A stretch of 11,346 nucleotides of DNA from GCA-002722245 sp964230605 (lineage in GTDB: Bacteria; Bacteroidota; Bacteroidia; Flavobacteriales_C; GCA-002722245). The notes beneath the pieces are model-generated. The model was not told where the DNA came from. It did not search any database and saw only the letters and a program-made list of their open reading frames with translations. Made by a program: the position numbers and the translations under genes. Numbering within the stretch: position 1 is the first letter of the stretch; every line of letters starts with the position of its first letter. The DNA is taken from NCBI GenBank assembly GCA_964230605.1, contig CAXRIN010000069.1, positions 1 through 11,346 on the forward strand. The letters are read 5' to 3'. Shown here piece after piece: positions 1 to 6,976 of this stretch.

Positions 1-879
1 ACCACTTATTGTGCTAAAACCTGTAGTTGCGCTTGTAGTAGACTTTTCCCATTGATAGGTTGTAGCACCTCCATTGTTAGTGTTGGTGATTGCGGAAGGA
101 TCACCTCCGTAACAAATTGTTTGGGCGTTTCCAATTGAACCAGTGTTTGGGGCTGAGCAGCTAACGTAGGCGCCGCATGTAGCGAAGTCGAGTCCTCCTG
201 CAGGAGGATTTGTAGTTCCACATCCTGAACCTCTATTGTTTCCACTGCATCTTAGGTAGCTAAATCCACAAGAACAAATATTGTAGGAGGAATATGTTAC
301 ATATCCTGATGATCCTTGCATAATTCCATTGTTGCATAATTTAAGTTGTCCAGTAATGTCTATTTCTCCACCACTTACATTCACTGTCGTGTTTCCTATT
401 ACTTCGAAATTTCCACCTACAGTGACTGCACCATTTAAATTATGTGTAACACTTGACGTGGATATTTTGTAACTGCCTCCTACATTTAAAGTTCCGTTAA
501 TCGTCACAGTAGAAGGAGAGTTTCCAGCATTAAGAGATCCAGTAATTGTTAAAGTTCCTCCAGCATCAACAATTACAGAACTCTGATTTCCCATTGTTAA
601 ATCGCCCGAAATTGTTAACGTTGCTCCGCTTGTTACCCTAATAGAGTTTCCGTTTGTAATGGTTAAGCTTCCAGAGTTTTTATCGTGAGAAACAACAACA
701 TCATTCGCTCCAGTCCAAAATGTTAAGTTAGGTACACAATTACAAGACCATCCACTAGCAGTATTCCAATCTGTTGTAGTTCCATTAGAGTTTGGAGCTG
801 CCAGGGTTTTAAATTGAACGAAAAATAGAAGGATTAATATTAATCTCCATATTTGCATTTTAGGCTTTTTGTAACTCAT
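1..879 (-). CDS. Secreted beta-repeat / Ig-like surface protein, 3' part off the window
   Basis: The frame is open from the ATG at 877-879 to the left edge: 293 codons, with the C-terminus outside. Residues 1-27 form a signal peptide: MSYKKPK, then a hydrophobic stretch (about 9-22) and a likely cut after TLA. A second ATG at residue 8, just before the hydrophobic core, is an alternative start. Residues about 50-200 are short repeating beta-strand units rich in T, G, N, S and V (for example SGATLTISGDLTMG and GGTLTITGSLNAG), as in beta-helix regions of Bacteroidota surface proteins. Residues about 200-245 are cysteine-rich. From about 249 an Ig-like unit begins (GNAQTICYGG), related to the repeats of the neighbouring 1302-residue protein. 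It is probably exported by Sec and then T9SS, but no sorting domain is visible because the end is missing. Its binding target or activity is unknown. Confidence 0.85.
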   Translation of the reverse strand, partial: MSYKKPKMQIWRLILILLFFVQFKTLAAPNSNGTTTDWNTASGWSCNCVPNLTFWTGANDVVVSHDKNSGSLTITNGNSIRVTSGATLTISGDLTMGNQSSVIVDAGGTLTITGSLNAGNSPSTVTINGTLNVGGSYKISTSSVTHNLNGAVTVGGNFEVIGNTTVNVSGGEIDITGQLKLCNNGIMQGSSGYVTYSSYNICSCGFSYLRCSGNNRGSGCGTTNPPAGGLDFATCGAYVSCSAPNTGSIGNAQTICYGGDPSAITNTNNGGATTYQWEKSTTSATTGFSTISG

Positions 880-892
880 TTTTATATTCAAA

Positions 893-908
893 ACCTCTTA
901 TAGGAGGT
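893..908 (-). other. Small hairpin in the leader of the beta-repeat surface protein
   Basis: ACCTC (893-897) and GAGGT (904-908) form a 5-bp stem with a 6-base loop. It lies about 14 bases before the ATG at 879. An outer pairing AAAACC (890-895) with GGTTTT (909-914) competes with it. On the message strand the region carries CACCTCCT, identical to the usual 16S anti-Shine-Dalgarno tail. This may be a leader structure or chance; no promoter of the TAnnTTTG type was found nearby. Confidence 0.25.
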
Positions 909-1007
909 GGTTTTTAGTTATCAATTTTGCTAGTACGTAAAGTCATATCTTAATGTTACGCTCTATAATGCTTTAAACAGTTAATAGATACATTTATTTT
1001 AGCATAA

Positions 1008-1033
1008 AAGCCACCCGTGGGGGCGGGTGGCTT
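1008..1033 (-). terminator. Intrinsic terminator of the 1302-residue T9SS protein gene
   Basis: AAGCCACCCG (1008-1017) and CGGGTGGCTT (1024-1033) form a perfect 10-bp GC-rich stem around a 6-base loop. On the minus strand the stem runs into TTTT. It lies about 57 bases after the stop at 1090, so it ends that gene and isolates it from the surface protein gene downstream. On the plus strand no T run follows, so it is one-directional. Confidence 0.82.
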
Positions 1034-1089
1034 CACAACACAGGGTTGTTAGGGTTAAATTATTAGCAATTAACTAATAATATAGGGGG

Positions 1090-4000
1090 TTATTTTAAAA
1101 CTTTTTGTTGTATCATATTTCCGTTGTTATCGCTTATTATAAAGTGATATATTCCTTTTGGTAATTCATTAGCTGAATAGTTGTATTTATTTAAACCTTC
1201 AGTTCCTAAAAGTTGTGCTTGATAGATTAATTGTCCAGTTTGTGAAACAATGCTAAAGTTGTAACTTCCATATTCTGGAACAGAGAATGTAATATCGGCT
1301 TCATCAATTACTGGGTTCGGGCTAACTGTGATTTCTAATGCTTTACCTTCGTTAGCGCCAAATTTAATTGCTTTGAAAACCTCTTTCTTTCCATCAAAAT
1401 CTACTTGTGTTAATCTGTAATAACAAATTCCATCGCATCCATCAAAATCTACAGCTGTATATTCAGTTGGAGTTACAGACATACCTACTCCTGACATTAC
1501 AATAATTTCTTCCCAGTTTATTCCGTCTGATGACTTTTCGATGATGAAGTGATCATTGTTAATTTCAGCCAACGTTTTCCATGTTAATAAAACTTTGTCT
1601 TCATACTCTGTTGCTGTGAAATACTGTAATTCAACAGGGAGTGGAGTTGCTGCATTGGCAGATGCAAGCGTGAAGAATTTTGAGAATCCTTTAGGGAAAA
1701 TTGTGGTTGATAATCCACCAACAATGATAGATCCCACATTAAAAGTTATTCCATCACTTGAACTGTAAACTGATGCGTTTGAGAAATCTCCATCGTCATC
1801 TACTAGTAATCTCACTTGACTTATATCAAAAGCACCAGTACTATCCCACTCAACTTCAATTGAGAAGTTGTCGTCGAAGTTGGTATTTGTTAATTTCCAT
1901 TCTCTTGCAAATCTTGTTTCAATACCAGCAGGTCTTTCTGCGTTAACACTAGAATTCGATAATAGTGCACCTCCATTGTGGCCAATTGTAATGAACGATT
2001 CGTCGTTTGTGATTGTACCAGCATTTGAGGCATTGTCCGAAGCCAATGATGAGATAAATACAATTAAAGAATCATCCTGAGATTTAGACTGTTTTTGAGT
2101 TAAACCAGTGTTTGCATCCTTTCCAATAACAACAATGTCTGTGTTGTGTGTTGAATTAGCAGAAGCATCCCAGTAAGTGGTTCCTCCAGTTGAAATGTAA
2201 TCCCCACCAGTTCCGCCATCTGCATTACTTAAAGCTACAGCGTACTTAGTTCCTAAATAAGCTTCTACTTTTTGAATTTCAGCATCGGATAATTCTTTGT
2301 TGTAAATGATAAATTCTCCAATCCAAGAATCAGTTGATTCTGAACTATTAGCACCTTGGTTGATATCTAATCTTATTCCAGAACCGCTATTAGTAGAAGT
2401 AAATGTTTTTAACAAATCTCCATCAACTCTAGCATCTATTGTACTTCCCGTACTTTCTCTTACATAAGTAAATACATGAGGTTCCTCAATACCAGAAGTT
2501 GTTGCTATACCCGAGTTGTATTCACTTGGGCTACCATTAATATCAATACCATTCCTATAAGCGCCATGATAACCTAAAAGGTAATCTCCTGAGTGGCCAT
2601 CAATTAATCTTCCAATATTGTCAGATGCTAGTAATGCAGAAACAAAGAACACAGTCCAATCTGTCCCTAATTCTGCTCCGGCTGGAGCATCAAAACCTCC
2701 CGATAAAATTTCAATTACAGGGTTGTAATTCCATCCCGACTCAACCGAAGGACCTGCTACTGTAGTATAATCAAAACCATTACAACTTTGATCCTCCCAT
2801 GATGTACCTATTGAACCAACACCGGCATCAGCTTTTAACCAAACATGCAATTCATCTGTTACTCCTCCAGGTCCTACACTGGCAGTGTTTACTGTTGCAG
2901 TAACTGCTGTTCGGGCAGCAGAAGTACATCCACCATTATCAGCTTCTGCATAATAAGTGGTAGTAGTTGAAATACTTGGAGTTGTGAAAGTTGCAGCAGA
3001 AGCACTTGATCCCACATTTGATCCTCCTGAAGAAGCATCATACCATTCAATTGATCCCGCACTTGCCGTTGCATCAATATCTACTGTACCTGTATTACAC
3101 CTTGAACCTCCGTTAGATCCAGTTATAGTGGGAAGAGCTGTAACAGTAACTGTCCATGTTCCAGTAGAAACTGTAGGGGTTGTGTTACATGTTCCATCTG
3201 CAGCATATCTTCTGTAACTCGTAGTACTTGTTAATCCAGATGGTGGTGTGTATGTTGAACTTGTTGCACCTGCTATTGCAGCAGTGTAACCATCATCAGA
3301 TGAACGCCAAGTATACGATATAGATGCGTCACCTCCACTTGCAGCAGAAGTACTTCCTATGACTCCTGGCGTTCCTCCAGAACATATGGTTTCACCATCA
3401 GAACTAATAGTACCTGTTGAAAAATCATCTCGTACCGTAACCGTCCATGTGCCTGTAGAAACTGTAGCGGATTCACAAGCTCCATCTTGTGCATATCGAC
3501 GGTAACTTGTAGTGCTAGTTAAACCAGCAGGTGGAGTGTAAGTTGAACTTGTTGCTCCTGAAATTGCAGCAGTGTAACTGTCAGCTGAGGAACGCCAAGA
3601 GTAAGTTATACTGTTATCACCTCCACTAGCAGAAACTGAGTTTCCAATTGTTGAAGCAGGTGTTCCTCCATAACAAATCGTTTCACCTGTTGTTGATATA
3701 GTTCCAGAAGTGAAATCATCTCGAACAGTAACAGTCCAAGTTCCGGTAGATACAGTTGGGGTTGTGTTACACGTTCCGTCTTTTGCATAACGTCTATAAC
3801 TTGTTGTACTAGTCAAACCAGCTGGTGGTGTATAAGTTGAGCTAGTTGCTCCTGAAATTGCAGCAGTATAACCATCAGCTGAGGAACGCCAAGAATAAGT
3901 AATACTGTTATCACCTCCACTTGCAGAAACTGAGTTTCCGATTGTTGAAGCAGGTGTTCCTCCATAACAAATTGTTTCACCGGTTGTGGATATGGTTCCA

Positions 4001-4998
4001 CTTGAAAAGTTACTATAAACTGTAATGTCTTTTGTAGCGGTAGCTGCTGAGCCACATGAACCACTTGTAGTTAAGGTGAGTGTGACATTTGTGCCAGCTT
4101 CTGATGAATGAGGAGTGTATGTGGCAGTACTGTAATTGGAAGCATTTGTCCACGTTCCTGAACCTCCAGACCAAGTTCCACTTGTTGCTGACCCTCCTAT
4201 TGTTCCACCCATAGCTTCTGATGCTACGCCAACGCATCTACTTGCTAAAGCTGATCCAGCTCCTGCTGTTTGCCCGGCACAGGCCGATTCTTTTATTTCA
4301 ATAGCCATTGGATATACGTGACCAGATGAAAGTTTTGAGCAATAAGATTGGCTACCAGAACTTAAAGTACCCGAAATACCAGCAAACCATCTTCTTGCTC
4401 CATTTGAAGCACTGTGATAAATACTTACACCCGTAGGGTCAGGAACTCTAATGTATGTAGGGTTTGTTGTTGTTGATGTATGTCCCGTTGCTATAATTAA
4501 TGAATTGCTACTTACTGTTGTCGATACACATCGCTCGGTGTTGTATCCCCCGCTACTATTATAATTTGTATTTCCAATTCCGCTTGAATTTGTAAAAGAC
4601 CAAGCCGCAATTTGCGATGTTTGCGTTTGGTTAGAGCTGTAATTTACAACAACAGTATTACTTCCTGTTAATGGAGTTGTTTTGTACCATATTTGAAGGT
4701 TAACCCCTTGATAAGTCCAGTTGTTTTTTCGAGTTAAAGACTCTCCTCCGTAAGTGACTGAGCTCGGATATACACCGTTTTGAGTCGTCATTGTCATTAC
4801 AACAAGAAGACCACCTGAACCCGTGTTTTGGGTGTGAGCAAAAGAATAAGAAGTCCCAGGTGAAACACTTTTTAATGTTCTGTTACCAGTACTTGGTTGA
4901 GCGAAAACACTGGTGGTTAAACCGAGAAATATTATTAAAAAAGTAAAAAGTTTCGAGCTCAATCTGAAATCAAAAACCCTTCTTTGAAAAATATTCAT
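1090..4998 (-). CDS. Large T9SS-secreted protein with Ig-like repeats, LamG-like domain and C-terminal sorting domain
   Basis: A complete protein of 1302 residues. A signal peptide spans about 1-34 (hydrophobic FTFLIIFLGLTT, likely cut at VFA-Q). Residues about 35-238 form a beta-sandwich-like N-terminal region (VTYGGESLT, then LQIWYKTTPLTG), a pattern seen in many extracellular proteins. Three near-identical Ig-like repeats follow at about 330-619, then a diverged one at 622-704. Residues about 715-915 resemble a LamG/concanavalin-like fold (ELHVWLKADAG ... AEIQKVEAYLGTKYA). Residues about 930-1115 (VVIGKDANTGLTQKQSKS) form a module often following such domains in Bacteroidota. A fibronectin-III-like segment at about 1119-1214 (PLPVELQYFTA) precedes the T9SS type A sorting domain at about 1223-1302 (VSPNPVIDEA ... 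PKGIYHFIISD). The protein is therefore exported through T9SS and released or anchored at the cell surface. No catalytic motif is visible; adhesion or glycan binding is inferred only from the domain types. Ligand unknown. Confidence 0.93.
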   Translation of the reverse strand: MNIFQRRVFDFRLSSKLFTFLIIFLGLTTSVFAQPSTGNRTLKSVSPGTSYSFAHTQNTGSGGLLVVMTMTTQNGVYPSSVTYGGESLTRKNNWTYQGVNLQIWYKTTPLTGSNTVVVNYSSNQTQTSQIAAWSFTNSSGIGNTNYNSSGGYNTERCVSTTVSSNSLIIATGHTSTTTNPTYIRVPDPTGVSIYHSASNGARRWFAGISGTLSSGSQSYCSKLSSGHVYPMAIEIKESACAGQTAGAGSALASRCVGVASEAMGGTIGGSATSGTWSGGSGTWTNASNYSTATYTPHSSEAGTNVTLTLTTSGSCGSAATATKDITVYSNFSSGTISTTGETICYGGTPASTIGNSVSASGGDNSITYSWRSSADGYTAAISGATSSTYTPPAGLTSTTSYRRYAKDGTCNTTPTVSTGTWTVTVRDDFTSGTISTTGETICYGGTPASTIGNSVSASGGDNSITYSWRSSADSYTAAISGATSSTYTPPAGLTSTTSYRRYAQDGACESATVSTGTWTVTVRDDFSTGTISSDGETICSGGTPGVIGSTSAASGGDASISYTWRSSDDGYTAAIAGATSSTYTPPSGLTSTTSYRRYAADGTCNTTPTVSTGTWTVTVTALPTITGSNGGSRCNTGTVDIDATASAGSIEWYDASSGGSNVGSSASAATFTTPSISTTTTYYAEADNGGCTSAARTAVTATVNTASVGPGGVTDELHVWLKADAGVGSIGTSWEDQSCNGFDYTTVAGPSVESGWNYNPVIEILSGGFDAPAGAELGTDWTVFFVSALLASDNIGRLIDGHSGDYLLGYHGAYRNGIDINGSPSEYNSGIATTSGIEEPHVFTYVRESTGSTIDARVDGDLLKTFTSTNSGSGIRLDINQGANSSESTDSWIGEFIIYNKELSDAEIQKVEAYLGTKYAVALSNADGGTGGDYISTGGTTYWDASANSTHNTDIVVIGKDANTGLTQKQSKSQDDSLIVFISSLASDNASNAGTITNDESFITIGHNGGALLSNSSVNAERPAGIETRFAREWKLTNTNFDDNFSIEVEWDSTGAFDISQVRLLVDDDGDFSNASVYSSSDGITFNVGSIIVGGLSTTIFPKGFSKFFTLASANAATPLPVELQYFTATEYEDKVLLTWKTLAEINNDHFIIEKSSDGINWEEIIVMSGVGMSVTPTEYTAVDFDGCDGICYYRLTQVDFDGKKEVFKAIKFGANEGKALEITVSPNPVIDEADITFSVPEYGSYNFSIVSQTGQLIYQAQLLGTEGLNKYNYSANELPKGIYHFIISDNNGNMIQQKVLK
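3142..3429 (-). repeat. Ig-like repeat unit 3 (residues 524-619)
   Basis: The third, more diverged unit: STGTISSDGETICSGGTPG, then SISYTWRSSDDGYTAAIAG. The Tyr of CYGG is Ser here. The last part, TSYRRYAADGTCNTTPTV, matches unit 1 more closely than unit 2, which suggests exchange between units. Confidence 0.88.
3430..3720 (-). repeat. Ig-like repeat unit 2 (residues 427-523)
   Basis: The second tandem unit. It differs from unit 1 mainly by SSADSY for SSADGY and by a slightly shorter end (QDGACESATVST for KDGTCNTTPTVST). At the DNA level it carries many silent differences from unit 1. Confidence 0.9.
3721..4011 (-). repeat. Ig-like repeat unit 1 (residues 330-426)
   Basis: The first of three tandem units of about 97 residues: SGTISTTGETICYGGTPAS, then SITYSWRSSADGYTAAISG, then TSYRRYAKDGTCNTT and WTVTV. 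It is almost identical in protein to unit 2. Confidence 0.9.
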
Positions 4999-5217
4999 AA
5001 CCCTAATAATCTTAATATTATACCAAATGTCTTATTAAAGGCTATTTGAAGCTATACAGAAATTCTAAAAAAAAACTGTTTTAAATCTGTGTTATGAGTG
5101 TTTATTTTTTTGTTTTTCAATGTTTTATATGTCTATTATGGATCTTCTCAGTGTTGCAGCGTGTTGAATTCTTCAGAAGTCAATGTTTCAAAAATCACAA
5201 ACTAATAGGGCAAACAA

Positions 5218-5245
5218 AAAAGAGAAGCAAATTTGCTTCTCTTTT
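5218..5245 (-). terminator. Intrinsic terminator of tRNA-Phe
   Basis: A perfect 28-base palindrome with two 14-base arms (AAAAGAGAAGCAAA and its complement), 8 bases beyond the tRNA 3' end. On the minus strand the second arm ends in a T run that continues through 5216. Reading on the plus strand it also ends in TTTT, so it could work both ways, but no plus-strand gene precedes it. Confidence 0.8.
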
Positions 5246-5253
5246 GTCTTGTG

Positions 5254-5326
5254 TGGTGCCTCCAGGAATCGAACCAGGGACACAAGGATTTTCAGTCCTT
5301 TGCTCTACCAACTGAGCTAAGGCACC
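5254..5326 (-). tRNA. tRNA-Phe (anticodon GAA)
   Basis: A 73-base cloverleaf is readable. The acceptor GGTGCCT (from 5326) pairs with AGGCACC (to 5255), with discriminator A at 5254. The D arm is GCTC-AGTTGGTA-GAGC. The anticodon arm is AAGGA-CTGAAAA-TCCTT, with GAA at positions 34-36. The variable loop is GTGTC and the T arm CCTGG-TTCGATT-CCTGG. The 3' CCA is not encoded (CAC follows), so it must be added by the nucleotidyltransferase. It stands alone, with its own promoter and terminator. Confidence 0.97.
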
Positions 5327-5342
5327 AGCCTTAATTGGTCGG

Positions 5343-5350
5343 CAAATTTA
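5343..5350 (-). promoter_or_regulatory. Bacteroidota -7 element of the tRNA-Phe promoter
   Basis: On the minus strand this reads TAAATTTG, a full match to the Bacteroidota housekeeping -7 consensus TAnnTTTG. It ends 16 bases before the tRNA 5' end, which leaves room for a short leader. No TTG is present at the usual -33 distance, so the call rests on the -7 box and its position. Confidence 0.5.
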
Positions 5351-5488
5351 AGTCATTTATTCTTATGAAAAAAGAATCGATGAAAAATAATTTTATTTTG
5401 TGTTGTAAATCCTTGTTATTGAATTAGATATTTTGTTTGTACGGACATGTGTTGGATTGGACTAATTAATCATTTGTTTTATCAATAA

Positions 5489-5525
5489 AAAGGAATTGTT
5501 GGATTAATAGTAATTCCATTCCTTT
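5489..5525 (+). other. Inverted repeat in the selO leader
   Basis: AAAGGAAT (5489-5496) and ATTCCTTT (5518-5525) are perfectly complementary, with a 21-base loop. The right arm ends 5 bases before the selO ATG, so the hairpin would cover the ribosome landing zone. It could dampen translation or be chance in AT-rich DNA. Confidence 0.25.
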
Positions 5526-5530
5526 GTTTT

Positions 5531-6976
5531 ATGCAATCATTCGACGATAACTGGGGTTTTGATAATTCATATTTAGGTTTACCATCAACTTTTTATTCAA
5601 CTGTTGGTCCTACACCTGTTTCAGATCCTGAATTTGTACTGTTTAATAATTTATTAGCCTTCCAATTGGGATTGGAGTTTCTGCTACTTAATAAAGAATA
5701 TGCTTTGCAGGTATTATCGGGAAATCATATTCCAGTTTCAACGGTTCCATTTGCCCAAGCTTACGGCGGACATCAATTTGGCTATTTTAATGTTTTAGGA
5801 GATGGTAGGGCAGTGATGATTGGAGAGGTGATTGGTTTAGATGAAGAGAGGTACGATATTCAGTTAAAAGGATCTGGCCAAACACCATATTCTAGAAGAG
5901 GGGATGGACGTGCTACATTATATTCCATGCTTCGTGAATATTTAATTAGTGAAGCAATGCATGGATTAGGTATTCCAACGACGCGTAGTTTGGCAGTTGT
6001 TAAGAGTGATGATCCTGTTTACAGAAATAAAGTTGAAACAACTGGTGTTTTAACCCGTGTGGCTTCAAGTCATATAAGAGTTGGAACTTTTGAGTTGGCA
6101 GCAAGAATGGGGAATTCTGAATATTTGAAAAAACTTTTCGAGTATACTGCGCGCCGACATTATCCTGAGGTTTTGTCTGAACAAAATCCACCCTTAGAGT
6201 TTTTGAAAAAGGTTATTCAACAGCAAATTAGATTGGTGAACGATTGGATGCGCGTTGGTTTTATACATGGAGTGATGAATACGGATAATATGAGTATTGC
6301 TGGAGAGACGATAGATTATGGTCCGTGTGCATTTATGAATAGATTTAACCCTAACACTGTTTTTAGTTCGATAGATGAGGGAGGAAGGTACGCTTACAGT
6401 AATCAGCCCAAAATTGCGAAATGGAATTTAATGAGGTTAGCCGAAACCTTGTTGAATTTAATTCATGAAGATGCTGAGAAAGCTTTGAGCTTGGCTCAAC
6501 CTTTATTTGATGATTTTGAAGAGCAATTTAATGAAGTTTGGAAGGTGAATCATTTAGCTAAGCTTGGAATTATTTTGGAACAAGATGGCGATGAAGATTT
6601 GTTGAATGAACTTTTTGCTTGGATGGAAAAGGAACAGCCTGATTTCACCAATACTTTTAGAGGTTTGGTTGATTCCCATTTACATGAAGATCCCGATTTT
6701 CAATCAGAGGAATTTCAAAATTGGAAATCTAAATGGCAAAAAAGAATTGCTTCGGTAGATCGTTATGAGGAAATTCTGAGGGATAAAAACCCTTCTGTAA
6801 TCCCAAGAAACCATTTAGTAGAAGAGGCTTTGCTAGCAGCAAGTGAAGGGGAGGATATGACTTTGTTTAACGAGTTGCTATCAAAAGTTCAAAAGCCATT
6901 TGAGTATTATGAATCTGAAAAATATCAAACACCTCCAATTTCAGATTCAGGTTATCAAACTTTTTGCGGAACTTAA
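5531..6976 (+). CDS. selO: Protein adenylyltransferase SelO (YdiU/UPF0061 family)
   Basis: SelO is a pseudokinase-fold enzyme that transfers AMP from ATP to Ser/Thr/Tyr of target proteins and is linked to redox stress. The 481-residue protein is the usual bacterial length. Visible motifs are GDGRAVMIGE (about 90-99), QLKGSGQTPYSRRGDGRAT (111-129) with ATP-binding K113, E136 in LREYL, R176 and R183, and HGVMNTDNMSI (246-256) with catalytic D252 and N253. D262 follows in IDYGP. From memory these positions equal those described for Pseudomonas SelO, so the active site looks intact. The C-terminus is CGT: Cys479 is third from the end, where animal SelO has selenocysteine. The ATG at 5531 fits the conserved N-terminus (FDNSYLGLP). 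No Shine-Dalgarno sequence is present. It diverges from tRNA-Phe and converges with the M23 gene, overlapping it by 4 bases, and is probably monocistronic. Confidence 0.96.
   Translation: MQSFDDNWGFDNSYLGLPSTFYSTVGPTPVSDPEFVLFNNLLAFQLGLEFLLLNKEYALQVLSGNHIPVSTVPFAQAYGGHQFGYFNVLGDGRAVMIGEVIGLDEERYDIQLKGSGQTPYSRRGDGRATLYSMLREYLISEAMHGLGIPTTRSLAVVKSDDPVYRNKVETTGVLTRVASSHIRVGTFELAARMGNSEYLKKLFEYTARRHYPEVLSEQNPPLEFLKKVIQQQIRLVNDWMRVGFIHGVMNTDNMSIAGETIDYGPCAFMNRFNPNTVFSSIDEGGRYAYSNQPKIAKWNLMRLAETLLNLIHEDAEKALSLAQPLFDDFEEQFNEVWKVNHLAKLGIILEQDGDEDLLNELFAWMEKEQPDFTNTFRGLVDSHLHEDPDFQSEEFQNWKSKWQKRIASVDRYEEILRDKNPSVIPRNHLVEEALLAASEGEDMTLFNELLSKVQKPFEYYESEKYQTPPISDSGYQTFCGT
6910..6949 (-). other. 11-bp inverted repeat at the selO / M23 peptidase 3' junction
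   Basis: TGAATCTGAAA (6910-6920) and TTTCAGATTCA (6939-6949) are perfectly complementary, with an 18-base loop. The hairpin lies inside the last codons of selO and 24 bases beyond the M23 stop. No T run follows on the minus strand, so it is not a classical terminator. It could mark or protect the 3' end of the M23 message. Confidence 0.3.

Noticed and set aside
98..108. GGATCACCTCC, identical to the 3' end of 16S rRNA
   Set aside because: It lies in frame in a coding region and encodes the repeat-family motif YGGDPS on the other strand. The flanks do not match rRNA, so this is chance.
1060..1080. TTATTAG / CTAATAA inverted repeat just past the stop of the T9SS gene
   Set aside because: The 7-bp arms are pure AT apart from one pair and no T run follows; the GC-rich hairpin at 1008-1033 explains termination better.
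3142..4011. Regular repeats considered as a CRISPR array
   Set aside because: The period is about 290 bases, the units are in frame and encode Ig-like domains, and there are no short repeats separated by unique spacers.
5021..5030. ACATTTGG before the 1302-residue gene as a -7 box
   Set aside because: TTTG is present but TA is not two bases before it, so TAnnTTTG is not met. No convincing promoter was found in 4999-5250.
5094..5315. Open frame of 73 codons on the plus strand
   Set aside because: It runs through the tRNA terminator palindrome and most of tRNA-Phe in antisense and has no protein-like features.
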